Of a stretch of DNA of 64,000 nt, positions 1 through 12,568 are shown one piece after another. A program made the position numbers and the translations under genes. The stretch comes from Nageia nagi (lineage: Eukaryota; Pinophyta), in contig JBITNC010000001.1 of assembly GCA_050084985.1 (NCBI GenBank), forward strand, positions 39,308,001-39,372,000. The letters run 5' to 3'. The notes below the pieces were generated by a model. It did no database searches. It was given only the letters and a program-made list of their open reading frames with translations, and was not told the DNA's origin. Positions within the stretch are counted from its first letter, which is position 1. Every line of letters starts with the position of its first letter.

Positions 1-237
1 TCTAGGATATTAAGGACCTAGAACTTAGAAACCTCCTTTTGTCTTTATTTTGTAGGTCATTTGGCATATTGGCTATTTCATAAAAAGGATAAATCTCTAA
101 ACCTTATCTATATTTTTTTCTTATCATCACTATCTCATCATATTTCAAGAAAAATTTTAGATATTGCAATGTAGGCATTCCCAAAAGGAGAGGCCCTAGG
201 TGTGGGGTCCCCTCATTTCTTTTATGGCACCTATAGA
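1..237 (+). repeat. E 5' LTR, 3' portion
   Basis: Bases 35-237 match 40,363-40,559 (the tail of E's 3' LTR) with scattered, mostly transition differences. The match stops at CTATAGA, directly before a primer-site-like sequence, which places the LTR edge at about 237. The start of this LTR is beyond the window. Confidence 0.75.
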
Positions 238-238
238 T

Positions 239-257
239 TGGTGACCACAGTGGGACC
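239..257 (+). promoter_or_regulatory. E primer-binding site (non-iMet)
   Basis: TGGTGACCACAGTGGGACC starts with the TGG expected opposite a tRNA CCA end and sits one base after the LTR match ends. The similar text at the other LTR copy diverges exactly here. It resembles the TGGYGACTCYGCTGGG-type primer sites of Tat elements rather than the iMet site. The tRNA partner is not determined. Confidence 0.55.
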
Positions 258-1638
258 TTCCTTGGTTTAAGGCTTATAATCATAGAGGAGTTTTATATCA
301 TTTCCCCTTGTTTTTAGTTGTTATCTTTGACCCTTTCTTTCCACATTTTTCATATACTTTTGCATACTGACTTGGATTGATTTTTTTAAGGAACATTCCT
401 AACAAGCTCAAGACCAAACCATGAAAATTTAGAATCAGGAAATTCAACAGAAAGGTATCTAGTTTCTTGCAAATTGGTTATAAAGTCTAGTCAGATTTCA
501 GTAGATTGATTAGGGTTTTGAGTATGAAAATTTTCAACCGCCTTTCACTCTATCAACTCTCTTTGTTATCCAATCTAGTCTATACTATTAGGGTTTCTTG
601 GTTTTAGGTACTTTATTTCATTTTTTAGTATGTTCGTAGCTCAACCTATAATTAGGTGATAGAAGTCCATTTCTAGCATTTAAAATTCTAGGTTGTACAC
701 TTATTATTTTATTTAACACTTTTATACTTAGATTTTAAAAATCTCTAGGTACCATTATGATCAAATGGTCAAATTTTTGATCAATCCACTAGTTAGTACT
801 ACTAATTGGTCTGCATCATACTGACTAGGATCAAAGCTTGTACTTTAGATATTGTAGCTAACATGAGCTTGGAGCATGATCCCCCAGGCTTGTATCCCTC
901 TTTTATCATGCTTTAGACTAGGACTTGTGTGCTATTTGCATCCTAGGGTTGTTATTTTATTTATTTTCCCTTTATTTTGCTAATGAAAAGAAAAAAATTG
1001 AAAAGAAAAAGTTTATTTTATTTCTTATGTTAGTGAAATTGAAATCATATTTAGGAGGGAGTGTTTCTTTTTGAAGTCATTTTGCTCTTTTATTTTTAAA
1101 AGAAAAGGAAAATATTGAAGGGATTTGTTACATCTCATAGTTTCTTTATTATACTTGGATTTAATTTCACATGATCCTAGGGTTGAGCTAGGATGCATGG
1201 ATTTGGCCACCATAATCGAGTCCTAATTCAGAGGTGATGATCAAAGTGGACAACTTGAGTTGAGCCCTTAAATGATTCACACCCTTAGATATTGATCCTT
1301 ACCTGAAAACACTTAACTAGGTTCATCTAGGAATACTAATCAAGAGGTTAAAGAATATTAAAATCAATCTCATTAACAAGATAATTATCCTAATGAACAA
1401 GAATCAAATAAATAAGATAATCACCATTGTTATCTTTCACACTATTACTATCTTGCATGTAGGATTGATATCTTGAAAAGATCATCCTAGGATTGCATGT
1501 TTTATTTTTGCATCCATTAAAATAAGATCATAAAAAAAATTTAGGCTTTGTGTTTATTTGCTTTCTCTTGTTTGAAACTATTGGGATATTTTTATTTGAG
1601 CAATATTGTTTGTTTAAGTCCTTGTTTGTGTTCTTAGT
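258..1638. other. E leader, no gene seen
   Basis: About 1.4 kb of AT-rich DNA between the primer site and the probable gag start. Only short open frames of low-complexity composition occur. I see nothing else in it. Confidence 0.5.
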
Positions 1639-3903
1639 ATGGAAGGTGAATCCCATAGTTCAATGGAGACTAGAGCATAATTTAGGGCTAGGCAAGCTAG
1701 GTATTCATAATTCAACCTTCCATCCCAACCACCTTCACCTCATTCTTCCCAACTATCCTATGTCCCATCCTCTCCTGCTATACATACTTCCATCCCATCC
1801 CATTAAGAGGATCCACAATTATACAAAGACTTGTAAGTAAGTCTACGTAGGAATCCATTGTGTGGTGATGCTAGTTCTCCACATCATATGGAAGCTATCC
1901 ATGATGACCATCCCTCTAATGAATAACTCTTCTTGAGTGATCCTCATATCCAAGACCTTTTTGCTAATTTAAGGCTAGGCAACTTTTCGATCCTAGGCCT
2001 TCATCACCCCATGTTTCTAACATGGAGAGCTAACCTTTGGCAAATCCTCCACCTCCCTTGGAATAAGAGATAAGGGTATCATAACCTTTGCCTCCTCCTT
2101 CCTTACCCCATGTTTTCACTATGGGAACTTCACTCCATATGTCAAACATGTCAATCCTTTTGATACTTATAGTGTCATTTATCAATATGATCCGGCCTAT
2201 GGTAATCCTCCATCTTCTAACATACCATCTTCTTCTATTGAGCCCCAACCATAAGAGCCTCCTGAGTCTCCCACTACCATAATATATAAAAGGAAATACC
2301 ATAAGCTTCTTTTCCAAATGATATGGAGAGAAGAGATCGGTCTTATTTTTTCCCTCCTCCCTTACCTCCAAGGCAAGCTCAACAATTTTCATCAAGCTTA
2401 CCTCAAGCTTCATTAATTTCTCAAGTGGACCCTTTGGTCCAATCTTCCCATACACAAGTTGAACCCCCCACTTTGAGACCATTAAGCCTCCCCATAATGA
2501 TGATGATGAGAGATCCCTAATGTTTTAAGAGTGGTATAGGCTTCAAAAAGCCAATAGATTTGCACAAGTTGTGGATAGCCATCAAGAACAAGAGGTAAAT
2601 ATCAATAAAAAAGTCTTGAGGATTGCAAGTCCTCCCCAAGTTGCTAGTGTTGATCAACCTTATTTATCCTATCAATAAGAGCCTATAGTTCCTAGCAATA
2701 TGATAAACCTTAATCCTCAAGAAATCCCTCAATCATATATGTCATCTGAAGGTCCTTAACCTAGGGTGCACATTAATGTTTTGTATCAAGATCCTCCTTC
2801 TTTTTCTAAAGTTGTTATACCCACATATGCTCATTCTCAAAATCCTAATCATACATAAGAATATGTTGGTGCTAAACCAAGGGGGATTACCCCCACCCAA
2901 AAATATTTCCAATCGTTTCAACATGTCAAAGATCCATCTCTTGGAAAAAATCGATTTCCTCCTCAAGGTTTGCATAACCAAATGGTGCAAGGGTTTGTAG
3001 GTTAAACCCACCATACACCATAAGTGAGTGTTTCCCCAACACAAAAAGTTTATCAACCTCAAGGGAAACCTCAAGCAACCAATTATTATCAAGGTCTAGG
3101 CTATCAAGTTGTTGGGTCCTTTCCTCCATCTACTCCTCATGATGAGATTGTTAAGAAGTTGCAAGAGATGGAGAAAAGGCTTAATGACCAAGGAAAGCAT
3201 AAGCTATATTATGGATCTATTTGCAATGAACCAATCCATCCATCCATCCCCATCAAGTATTTTCCGTACAAGTTTGAATTTCCCAAGATGGATAAATTCA
3301 AGGGAAAGGAGGATCCTAAGGAACATCTAAGGTAATTCAAGTACTCTTATTACATCATAGCTAATGATGATGTTATTATGTTGAGAACATTTCCTATGAC
3401 TTTTATGAGGCAAGCCTTGGATTTGTATAATAACTTTTCTTTAGCATAATATCTTCTCTTTTGAGCAATTTGCCAATCAATTTCTAAACCATTTTGGGAT
3501 AAACATTAGCAAGATAGCCTCTATCATGAATTTAAGTAAGTTATCTAAATTTGATGATGAGTCTATTTTAGATTATGTATGTCATTGAAGAATAGTTGTG
3601 ACCAATATGCCCTATGCATTACCTCAAGAAGAGTTGGTCAAGTTATTCTATAGGAGTTGTAACAAGCAATTTATTCTATCCTAAAAATTCAAATAAATCT
3701 TACCTTTGAAGATGCCTTAGCTCAAGTAAAGATAATTAAAGAAGTCAAAATCCAAGAGGGTGAAATAAAGTTAAGGAAGAAGGATAACAATAATCAAAAG
3801 ACTCACAACAATGGTGGAAATTCCAACCAATATCAACCTAGGCCACAAGGAAACCAAGTCACATATGTGATTAATCAAACACAACCTACCTTACAATTAA
3901 CAC
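1639..3903 (+). pseudogene. E gag, first part (split by D)
   Basis: The proposed start reads MEGESHSSMETRA, an acidic opening typical of Tat gag. A Pro/Gln/Ser-rich linker follows. The conserved core lies at about 3,190-3,720, with the motifs FEFPKMDKFKGKEDPKEHLR and then an F..QF...F segment as in retrotransposon gag cores. A basic Asn/Gln-rich tail follows to 3,903, where element D interrupts it. Many stops and several frame changes are present (for example TAA after EHLR), so this is a pseudogene. The frame resumes after D at 9,936. Confidence 0.7.
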
Positions 3904-4313
3904 TATTAGGATCCCACATCTAACATGTTAGTGTTAGCATTAGTATTTTAATTAAATTATCAACCTATATTGTAAACTATAATATTGTGATTATAAGGGC
4001 GGGGCCTAATTTTGCATGACTATTAGGGTTAGGGTTAGTATATTATAAATAGGTAGAAGTGTGTGGAGAAAGGCATCTTGAACATTATTTTTCACTTTTG
4101 AAGTTGTAAGAAGGTAGCCCCCTCGAAGCAGCCTGTGATTCTATTAATATTTAGTAAAATCCCATTCTTATCTACTTATTATTATCATTTTGTGTTCTAC
4201 TTATCAATTCATGTTCTGTTATTTCTATTAGATTAGTTGCCATTTTTCTATTCAAATCAATATTCATTTACATTTTTGCAAAATTTACCTTTCATATTCA
4301 TAGCATCATAACA
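3904..4313 (+). repeat. D 5' LTR
   Basis: Begins TATTAGGATCCCAC (decayed TG) and ends ...CATAACA. A TATA-like TATAAATA at 4,044-4,051 fits an LTR promoter. It matches 9,520-9,930 over its whole length, with roughly one difference in nine by eye, mostly transitions. Confidence 0.9.
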
Positions 4314-4315
4314 TA

Positions 4316-4327
4316 TAGTATTAGAGC
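4316..4327 (+). promoter_or_regulatory. D primer-binding site, tRNA-iMet type
   Basis: TAGTATTAGAGC lies two bases after the LTR end. It differs from the plant iMet primer site TGGTATCAGAGC by two transitions, consistent with C-to-T and G-to-A decay. Confidence 0.8.
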
Positions 4328-5110
4328 TCTTTTTAGGGCCATTTACTATAGGAAAACCAAAAAAAAAAATTCTTAGAGGTCTAAGCTAGAAACCCTATAC
4401 AAGGGTTTAAAAATATCTAAGAGGATCTATCATTTTTGGCTAAGCACACTTTCCCATAAAGCTATGTGTGAAGTGAGGTGCAAAAAATTCTACACCAATA
4501 CCTAAGCCTAAAAAAAAACCCTACATAGAATTAGACTCCATGTATTGAAAGGTATATCAAAGAATATCTAGGTTATAAATAAAACTAGGTAGAAAATTGT
4601 GTCGACCATATGTAAACTGTAGTGCACCAACAAGTGTCACTAGAAAGTTACTTGTTACAGAATCCATCTTTGTAACCTCTTTCCTTGCAAACGTTGGATA
4701 GGAAGGGTGTTTGGAAAAGCCTATAGAGCTAATAATCCTTACCTTATAATTGTTCCTTCACACAAAAAACCTTGATTCGAGAGGCAAAATGTATGACATG
4801 CAAATTTTTAGAGCTACCAAAAATAGTAGTTTAGAGGTAGCAAAACCTTTAGAGCTAAATAACTAAAAATTTGTATCATTTTAGCATTTGTTAACAAAAG
4901 TAGATAGACCCACAAACGTTAAAAAAAATAAAAAGATTCTGAGAGTCTAAAAATAATCATCAAGAGACCTAGCCCATTGTGATCATCTTTTTAAGTTGAT
5001 TATTTTGGTATATTACACCCATACACTTTTTCGGGCACTTTCTAAAAATAGCAATTTCTAAAAATAATAGTTTCCAGAAATAGTAGCTTTAGAAATAGCA
5101 ATTTTTAGAA
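4328..5110. other. D leader, no gene
   Basis: AT-rich leader between primer site and gag. It contains short repeats around AAATAGTAG/AAATAGCAA near 4,820 and 5,045-5,110. No open frame is worth calling. Confidence 0.5.
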
Positions 5111-6190
5111 ATGGCACTTGAGATAAGTTCTCAAATAGCAGCACAAGCTGATCCTACCATGATGATATTTTAGACTATGATCCAACAAATGGAAAATACA
5201 CTTACTAGCATATTCAGGTTGAAATTCAATAACTATAGACCCAAATACAAACCATTGATAGTAAGTGTGATAGTGTCTAATTAAGTATCAGTCATACCAA
5301 CAATGCATATAGTTCATAGTGATTAGGGAATAAAGAAATCCATAAGGGTATCATTATAATTTTTAGGGCCAACAAGGTGGTTTCATTCTTCCATGCACAA
5401 CCAAATGGGATTTTCATCGATTTGATGGAGATGATCCCACTAGCTGGATTTATAAGTCCAAATAGTATTTTACATTGAACCAAATTGTAGAAGATTTGAA
5501 GGTGCACATGGAAAATTTTCATTTGGACCATGAGGCTCTCCAATGGCACTAATGGTACTCAAAAACTCATCCTGCTCCTTCATGGGATGAATTTACTTAG
5601 TAATTATTGATCCATTTTGGTCCTGATGACTATGAAGATTTCATAGGGCATTGACTAAGTTACGTACAAACCATAATAGTCAAAGACTACCAAAATCAAT
5701 GTGAGAAACTAAGAAATCACATAGAGGGGTTGGATGATGCATTTTTCATAAGTTGTTTCATCAGTTGATTAAAGGAAGAAATTAAACCAGAGGTCAAAAT
5801 GTTTAATACGAAAACTATGATGGATGCTATCACCTTGGCAAAGCTCACTAAAGATAAAGCCAGTGCTCATAGATGAAATGTAAGACTCCCATTCATAAAA
5901 ACATATAATAATTCCCATTCCTCTAATAACACAAGTGCATCACCATCAAATTGCATAATGCAAACTAAGAAGTTGACATGGGAGGAAATGGAAGAGCATC
6001 GAAAGAAGGGTTTGTGCTATAATTGTGATGAGAAATTTGTTCATGGTCATTTTTGTACTTAATAAAAGTTATATTTGCTTGATGTTGATGCTCCTAGTGA
6101 GGAGGAATACAAGAGTACACCCAAAGAGGCTATAAAAGAAAATTCTAGATGAGAAGGCCCTAGGTTATCTCTTACAATGCATTAGCAGGA
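5111..6190 (+). pseudogene. D gag (capsid and zinc knuckle)
   Basis: Reads from MALEISSQIAAQADPT, through a coiled-coil-like Gln-rich segment, to a capsid core containing FDGDDPTSWIYK-like text (about 5,420-5,460). The C-terminal zinc knuckle is clear at about 6,009-6,060 (LCYNCDEKFVHGHFC, with all Cys and the GHxC His in place). Several stops and frame changes disrupt it. It would have packaged D's RNA. Confidence 0.75.
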
Positions 6191-6234
6191 ATTACTACCC
6201 TTTAAACTATGAAGGTTAAAGGTTTTTTTTTAAA

Positions 6235-7990
6235 AGCACATTCTCATCATATTGTTGGATTTAGAAAGTACTCATAATTTCATTGATCCATGGGGAGGTA
6301 AGGCTACTGATTGTTACATCCACCCTACAAATAATTTTGAGGTTATGGTTGGTAATGGGAAAAATAGCATGTAAAGGCACATGTCAAAATGAGCATGGGC
6401 CACTATACTTTGAAAAGCTACATGTACACTTTACCACTTGGGGGATGTGATATAGTTTTAGGGGTGTAATGGTTGAGGACTTTGGGCACCATGCAATGGA
6501 ATTTTGGCTATGGATGACCTTCAAGATAGTTGAACAAGAGTATACTCTTAGGGGATTATAGGTTGGACCCTCACAAATTATGAGCTCCCATTGCATGGAA
6601 AAGATCCTATGAAAAATTGGGAAGGAATACTAGCAAAGTTCTACTCTTTAGCAATCATTGAATTTGAAGTCGCAGAGCCTAAGAACTTGCAATCCATCTT
6701 GAGTAAGCATGCATGTGCCTTTGAGGAACTAACAGGCTTACCACCCTAGTGATCTCATGATCATACTATCTAGTTGGTGCTAAGAAGTCAACCACTAAAC
6801 ATTCATCCTTATCGATATCCTTGTTTACAAAAAAATGAAATTGAAAAATTGGTTTAGGAACTGTTGGATGCAGGAGTAATTTGACCTAGCATAAGCCCAT
6901 ATTATTCTCCAATTATATTAGTTCATAAGAAATATGGCTCATGGAATATGTGTGTGGATTTCAAGGCCCTTAACAAAATTACCATCAAGGATAAATTTAC
7001 TATACCGTTCATTGATGAATTATTGGATGAATTGCATGGGGCAAGATATTTTTCCAAGTTGGACCTATGATCTGGGTATCACCAAATCTACTTCAAGGAG
7101 GAGGATATACCAAAAACTACATTTCACACCCATGAGGGACATCATGAGTTCTTGGTCATGCCTTTTGGCCTCACAAATGCTCAATCCACATTTCAAAGTT
7201 TAACAAATTAGGTATTTCATTTGTTCCTTAGGAAGTTCATTTTAGTTTTCTTTGATGATATCTTGATCTATAGTAAGACATGGTAAGACCATGTGGCACA
7301 TGTTGACCAAACCTTAAAAATTTTGAAGGAACACCAGTTATATGCAAAAAAATAAGAATGTTCATTTAGCAAGAGGGAAATTGACTACTTAGGCCATATT
7401 ATATTTGAAGAGGGAGTTAAGGTGGATCCACAAATGATTACTAACATGCAAACTAGTCTATTCCTACATCTTTGAAAAGTATTCGAGAATTCTTGGTGTT
7501 GATAGGACTATTATAGGAAATTTGTAAAGGATTATGGTAATATTGTAGCACCTCTAACCATGTTGTTGAAAAATAATGCATTCCAATGGTCCCCTCAAGT
7601 TGAGGTAGCTTTCCTTAAGTTCAAGGATGCGATGTGTACCACCCTAATATTAGCAATGCTAGATTTTTTTAAAACCTTTATGATAGAAAGTGATGCTTGT
7701 GGAGTAGGAACCAGGGTAGTATTGATGCAGGAGGGGCATCCCTTGGCATTCACTAGTAGAGCACTCTTTGGTAAAAATTTGGGTAAATCCACCTATGAAA
7801 AAAAAATGCTTCCATCATTCATGCAGTTCAATGATAGATACCATATCTCATTGGTTGCCATTTCATTATCCTCACGGATCATCATAGTTTGAAATTTTTC
7901 ATTGAGCAACATATTTCTATGCCTAAGTAACAAAAATGGGTGACCAAACAACTGGGTATGATTATGAGATAGTATATTGTAAAGGTAAAG
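6235..7990 (+). pseudogene. D pol: protease, reverse transcriptase, RNase H
   Basis: Protease: STHNFIDP at about 6,260 follows a D-L-E remnant of the DSG active site. LGGCDIVLG lies near 6,430 in another frame. [12 protein letters not shown] at about 6,950, SKLDL-stop-SGYHQI at about 7,055 (the stop is CGA decayed to TGA), [13 protein letters not shown] at about 7,160, and the catalytic FFDDILIYSK at about 7,245. RNase H: the open stretch 7,560-7,892 carries MIESDACGVG and ST(Y)EKK. Protease through RT is mostly one frame with point stops, and a frame loss occurs near 7,470-7,510. Confidence 0.85.
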
Positions 7991-9490
7991 AGAATGTGGT
8001 TACCAACGCTCTATCCAAAAAATATGAAGATCAAGTAGCACTGCAAGCTCTTTCATCTCCTATTCCTCAATGGTTGGATAAAGTTAAATAGGAGTGGGTA
8101 GAATATAGCTCCACCTAATAATTTTTAAAACAAATCACTCAAGACCCCACGAGTAAACCACACCACACATAGCATGATGGTATTTCGAGATTCAAAGGCC
8201 AAATTTTATTACCATCTCCTTCAAAATGTAAATCAGAAATACTTACTGAATTGCATTCCATACCTACATCAGGACATGATGAATTTTTTAAAACTTATAA
8301 GCGAGTGGCATGATCATTCTATCAGGTAGGTATGAAATTAGATATCAAGTAGTTTGTGGTAGCTTATGATGTGTTCTAATGATAAATGGGTGAGATAGTG
8401 GGTACTTTGAGACTCCTTCAACATCTTCCCATACCTACTCATACATGGATTGAATCTCAATGGATTTCATTAAAGGCCTTACTAAATCTAATGGTAAATC
8501 AATTATTCTAGTGTTGGTTGATCGGTTATCCAAATATGCTCATTTTGGTTCATTGGCTCATCCATACAAGGTAGTGACAGTGGCACAATTATTTCTAGAT
8601 ACAATTTTTAAACTACATGGCATGCCAGAGATGATTATCAGTGATTATGATCCCACTTTTACAAGCCATTTTTGGTAAGAGCTTTTCAAGCTGTAAGGTA
8701 CCCAACTAAACATGAGCTCAGCATATCACCCACAAAATGATAGACTAAAATTGTTAACAAATGTTTGGAAACATATTTACATTATTTTGCTTTCACACAA
8801 CCTATGCATTGGGTACGTTGGCTTCCCTTTGCTAAGTGGTGGTATAATACATCTTATCATTATGCTAGCAAGATGACCCCTATGAAGTAGTGTATGGTCA
8901 AGCTCCACCAACATTCACCTTGTATGTTATAAGTACAAGTCAAGTTCAGGTAGTTGATTTAGCATTAGTTACTTAGGATGATATTCTTTATTTGCTCAAG
9001 GATAACCTTTAGATAGCCCAACACTTTATGAAACAATAGGTTGATCAACAACATGTTGAAAGGGAGTTCCAAGTATATCACATGGTATTTTTGAGGCTAA
9101 AACCTTATTACTAGAAATCCTTAAAAATAAAAGGCCCTCAAAAATTGGTCCCAAAGTTTTATGGTCCCTATAAGGTGTTATAGAGCATTGGCCTAGCTAC
9201 ATACAAATTAAAGCTTCTTGCTTCTACCAAGATTCACCCAGTGTTTCATGTCTCCTATCTCAAGAAAGTGGTTGGATTGGAGGTTTGGATTTCAAGATAA
9301 TTACCTAAGTTAGTGGAGGATGGATCAATGGTAGTCATACTTGAGGCAATTTTGGATCAATGTTCATAGCAACTTCATAACTGCTTCATCATAGAAGTCC
9401 TTATGCTTTGGTAAGGCATGGCATTAGAAGATGCAACATGGGAAATACTTCATCAACTGTAGTAATAGTTTCCACACGTTAAGCTTTGAG
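7990..9490 (+). pseudogene. D integrase with C-terminal chromodomain
   Basis: The zinc domain survives as ELHS..TSGH (about 8,250-8,280), but its second Cys pair is decayed. The catalytic core reads MDFIKGLTKSNGK at 8,460 (first Asp intact) and IISDYDPTFTSHFW near 8,635 (second Asp intact). The C-terminal part reads KLVPKFYGPYKVL and IHPVFHVSYLKK at about 9,145-9,270. It is followed by a chromodomain with EDATWE near 9,430. The chromodomain assigns D to the chromoviruses and would direct integration to particular chromatin. Stops include CGG/CGA-type decay products. Confidence 0.85.
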
Positions 9491-9519
9491 GAAAAATCTT
9501 CATCCCAAAAGGAGTGGCA

Positions 9520-9930
9520 TGTTAGGATCCCACATCTTAACATTTTAGTGTTAGTATTAGTATTTTAAATAAATTATCAACCTATATTGTAAATCATAAT
9601 ATTGTGATTGTAAGGGCAAGACCCAATTTTGCATGACTATTAGGGTTAGGGTTAGTATATTACAAATAGGTAGAAGTGTGTGGAGAAAGGTATCTTGAAT
9701 ATTATTTTTCACTTTTGGAGTTGTAAGGAGGTATCCCCCTCGAAGCAGCCTGTGATTCTGTTACTATTCAGTAAAATCCTATCCTTATCTACTTATTATT
9801 GCCATTTTGTGTTCTACTTATTAGTGCATGTTCTATTATTTCTATTATATTAATTTCCATTTTCCTAGTCAAATCAATATTCATTTACATTTATACAATA
9901 TTTTCCTTTCATATTTGTAGCATTGTAACA
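9520..9930 (+). repeat. D 3' LTR
   Basis: Begins TGTTAGGATCCCAC and ends GTAACA. The intact TG..CA ends define the boundaries used for both copies. It is preceded by the purine-rich AAAAGGAGTGGCA. Confidence 0.9.
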
Positions 9931-10560
9931 AGCACCCCCTAGGTAAAGGAACAACCAACTAAGAAACTGATACTAATAACAAGATCAAGGGAAATAGAAT
10001 CAAGGTAATCAAGGCAATCAAGGTATTCATGTTAATAATCAAACAATACCTCATAAACCACTAAGGAAACCAAAACAAAAATAAAGGAATTGGCCATAAT
10101 TAGTGGAGCCCATTGAGGATATACTCAAGAAGCTTCTAGATGTTAGAATAATTACACTTCTTGAGATAAGAAAAGGGGACCCTAAAAGTACAAGGACACA
10201 ATGGTATAAGTATGATGAGTTTTGTGCCTTCCATCATCAACAAGGATATGCAACCAATAAGTGTTAATATTTGAGGGTTATAATTCAAAGGTTAATTGAT
10301 GATGATCACATATCCACAAGAGCACCCTAAGCTCAACCCAATAGGGATTTGGGGGTATATCAAAATCCATTACCAAGGCATGGTACCAACATAAATCAAG
10401 TAAGTACCATGGATTCCACATCAATAAAAGTAATGCATGGTGGTCCCTTATCCATTGAGTTTGTTGGTATGATGGGCATAGAGCCAATTCATGTTGCTAC
10501 TTTTATAGTAAGGGGAGGTGAGAGAGCAACCTCCACCTAGAGACACAAGAGCACAAAAAC
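9931..10560 (+). pseudogene. E gag, second part
   Basis: Resumes directly after D. If one duplicated pentamer is removed, the reading frame crosses the junction. It includes a segment related to the Tat zinc-knuckle-like region, with EFCAFHHQQGYATNKC (about 10,218-10,265) preceding a (stop)YLRVIIQRLIDD continuation. This pattern occurs at the gag C-terminus of Tat elements. Stops are frequent. Confidence 0.7.
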
Positions 10561-10747
10561 TCACACAACTAGTCAATATTCAAGTATCATCACAAACTTC
10601 TAAACTAGCTATTACAATTCAAAAGTAGTTGGAACAATAATTATGGTTAACTCCTACGAAGTTATCCTTATGGGATTTGTTTCAACAATACAAGGCTCAT
10701 AGGGATTCCTTGAATGATATACTTAAGATAATGATCCTAATGCCTTT

Positions 10748-11260
10748 TTGGGATTTTATATGATAATTCAAGATTATATGAGGCCTTCTACCACTTTCTA
10801 TATGGATGAGGTATATCATACCCCAAGATCATATAAGAAGAATCAAACTATTTACATTGTTACATATGTAGATGGTAAAGGAGTTAAGAGAGTCATGATT
10901 GATGAAGGGTCAACTATCAATATGGTATCGATAATGGCATTTCATAATCTAGGTATACCTATGTCACACTTGAGTGCTCCATTTTGGCCATTAGAGTCTT
11001 TAATAATACTTTTTCCTACCAACTTGGGAGTTATGGTGATACCTATTAAGGTTCTAGTGAGATTAGTTCCTATAGCTTATCATGTTATTGAGGGTGAGAT
11101 ATAGTATACTATTCTTTTAGGCCATCCTTGGATTGATGATATTGAGGATGTCTCATCCTCAAGGAATGGTTGCTTCAAGTATTTGTATGGTGGTAAGACC
11201 CATTACATTCTAGTGGATCCCAACCCCTTTATTCATTAAAACCTTATTCAAGCTCTCAAT
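10748..11260 (+). pseudogene. E aspartic protease
   Basis: Open stretch 10,748-11,104 contains VKRVMIDEGSTINMVS, the retropepsin active-site region with the Asp retained. It is followed by LGIP and, after one stop, ILLGHPWI, the usual second motif of Tat proteases (LGRPWI). It would cleave the Gag-Pol polyprotein. It is broken at the stop at 11,102. Confidence 0.8.
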
Positions 11261-12560
11261 CCATTTTCTATACCAAGTTTTTTTCCCATCACTATCCTTG
11301 TGAAAAATAATCCTAATCAAGAATCCTTTAGTTCATAAGGCCCCCAATCCTTGCATCCTCATCCTAATCAATCTCTTGGGTGAAACCTTCATCCTTATCA
11401 TCTCCATTAGATGTACCTCATGCTACACATCGTAATGGTAAATCACCCATTGAGTCTTCATCATCACAATCATTAGGTTTAAGGCCTAAAGTCAAGAAGC
11501 CTCAACCTACACCTACTTAGTTGTAATCCCAAAATTAGGTTCCCCCACCTCATGATATTTATCAATCATTAGACATGCCACTTTAACCTTCCCAAGACTA
11601 AGAATGTCATGCCTCTTCATTTGATCATGTCACCTAGGATAAGGATGATGATGATGATGATTATAATCCTTACCCTATTTTGGTGCAATATGCTAACCTC
11701 AGTCTAGGGGAACATCAAATTGAGGATGTATCATGTAACATTAAATAAGCCAAGGATTTTCGTTGACCTCAAGATGCCTCCATCTCTATTGGGGCTATGA
11801 TTCCTTTATAATGAAGTTCCAAGCATTCTTTTTTCATTTATGTTGGTGTTGATTCTCTATTTGATGTCTATTTTGGCCATCCTTTGAAAGAAAAGTTTTA
11901 TGCAAAGATTGATTACTTGTCTTGTATTAACTTTGTTTGATGATATTTTGAGATTGTAAATGGAAAGGTTATGGATTAGGAAAGTATGAGCAAGGTATGT
12001 TCCATGCCCTTTAAATTGCTTTTCAAGCTAGTCATGAAAAATGGGGTGTTGGTTTTAAGGTTCCCAAAACTTTTGCACTTGAAGAGGAGTTTGCCAATCT
12101 TGACATTCATGATCAATCTTTTGATGTTGATGATATTGGTCTTTATTTTGGTCCTTATAGTCCTATATCATCATATTTTTCTATTCCTTTGGATTTATTC
12201 AATGTTCCTTTGTATTAAAACATGGTTTTTTCTATCAACATAATCTTTATCTATGAGCTCGATCCTTTTTATTACCACCTTAATGGTGACTCTTTGATTT
12301 TTGTCAATCTTAAATCCATGAATTTCTCCTTTCCACCATCAGGGTTCTTTTCACCACATGATGCTTATTTCTCTCTCATTGGTCCTTTGATGAGGCATCT
12401 TTGTCGAGTTTTGTGTCATCTATTTATGATCTTACCAAACATGATTAATTATATCTTCCCATCCTTAAGCAACTTGAATAGGGGTCCCATATACATGTTG
12501 GGGGCCTAGTTGAGATTGATATTAGTGATGATTCTGAGAACCCTAACATCATTTATGTTG
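11261..12560 (+). pseudogene. E protease-RT spacer
   Basis: Long linker between protease and RT. It has several open stretches in different frames, rich in Pro/Ser/His and Asp/Tyr (a GAT repeat at 11,641-11,662), and no catalytic motif. Such variable linkers are common in Tat pol. It has no independent function that I can recognise. Confidence 0.5.
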
Positions 12561-12568
12561 GTGATGTT

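Larger units (their letters stand above)
3904..9930 (+). mobile_element. Element D: chromovirus (Ty3/gypsy) with 410-bp LTRs
   Basis: Direct LTRs lie at 3,904-4,313 and 9,520-9,930. A degenerate iMet primer site follows the first, and a purine-rich AAAAGGAGTGGCA precedes the second. Gag, protease, RT, RNase H, integrase and a C-terminal chromodomain lie in the order expected of chromoviruses. The element is flanked by AACAC (3,899-3,903) and AGCAC (9,931-9,935), a one-mismatch 5-bp target duplication. The left LTR begins TA instead of TG. It is inserted in E's gag and is therefore younger than E. All genes carry stops. Confidence 0.9.

Noticed and set aside
2030-2482. 150-codon minus-strand open frame
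   Set aside because: Antisense to the Pro-rich linker of E's gag, giving Gly/Arg-rich text. The gag reading on + has family motifs.
4022-4038. Telomere-like TTAGGGTTAGGGTTAG in D's LTRs (also near 9,640)
   Set aside because: Plant telomeres are TTTAGGG. The run is only about two and a half units and is part of the LTR in both copies.
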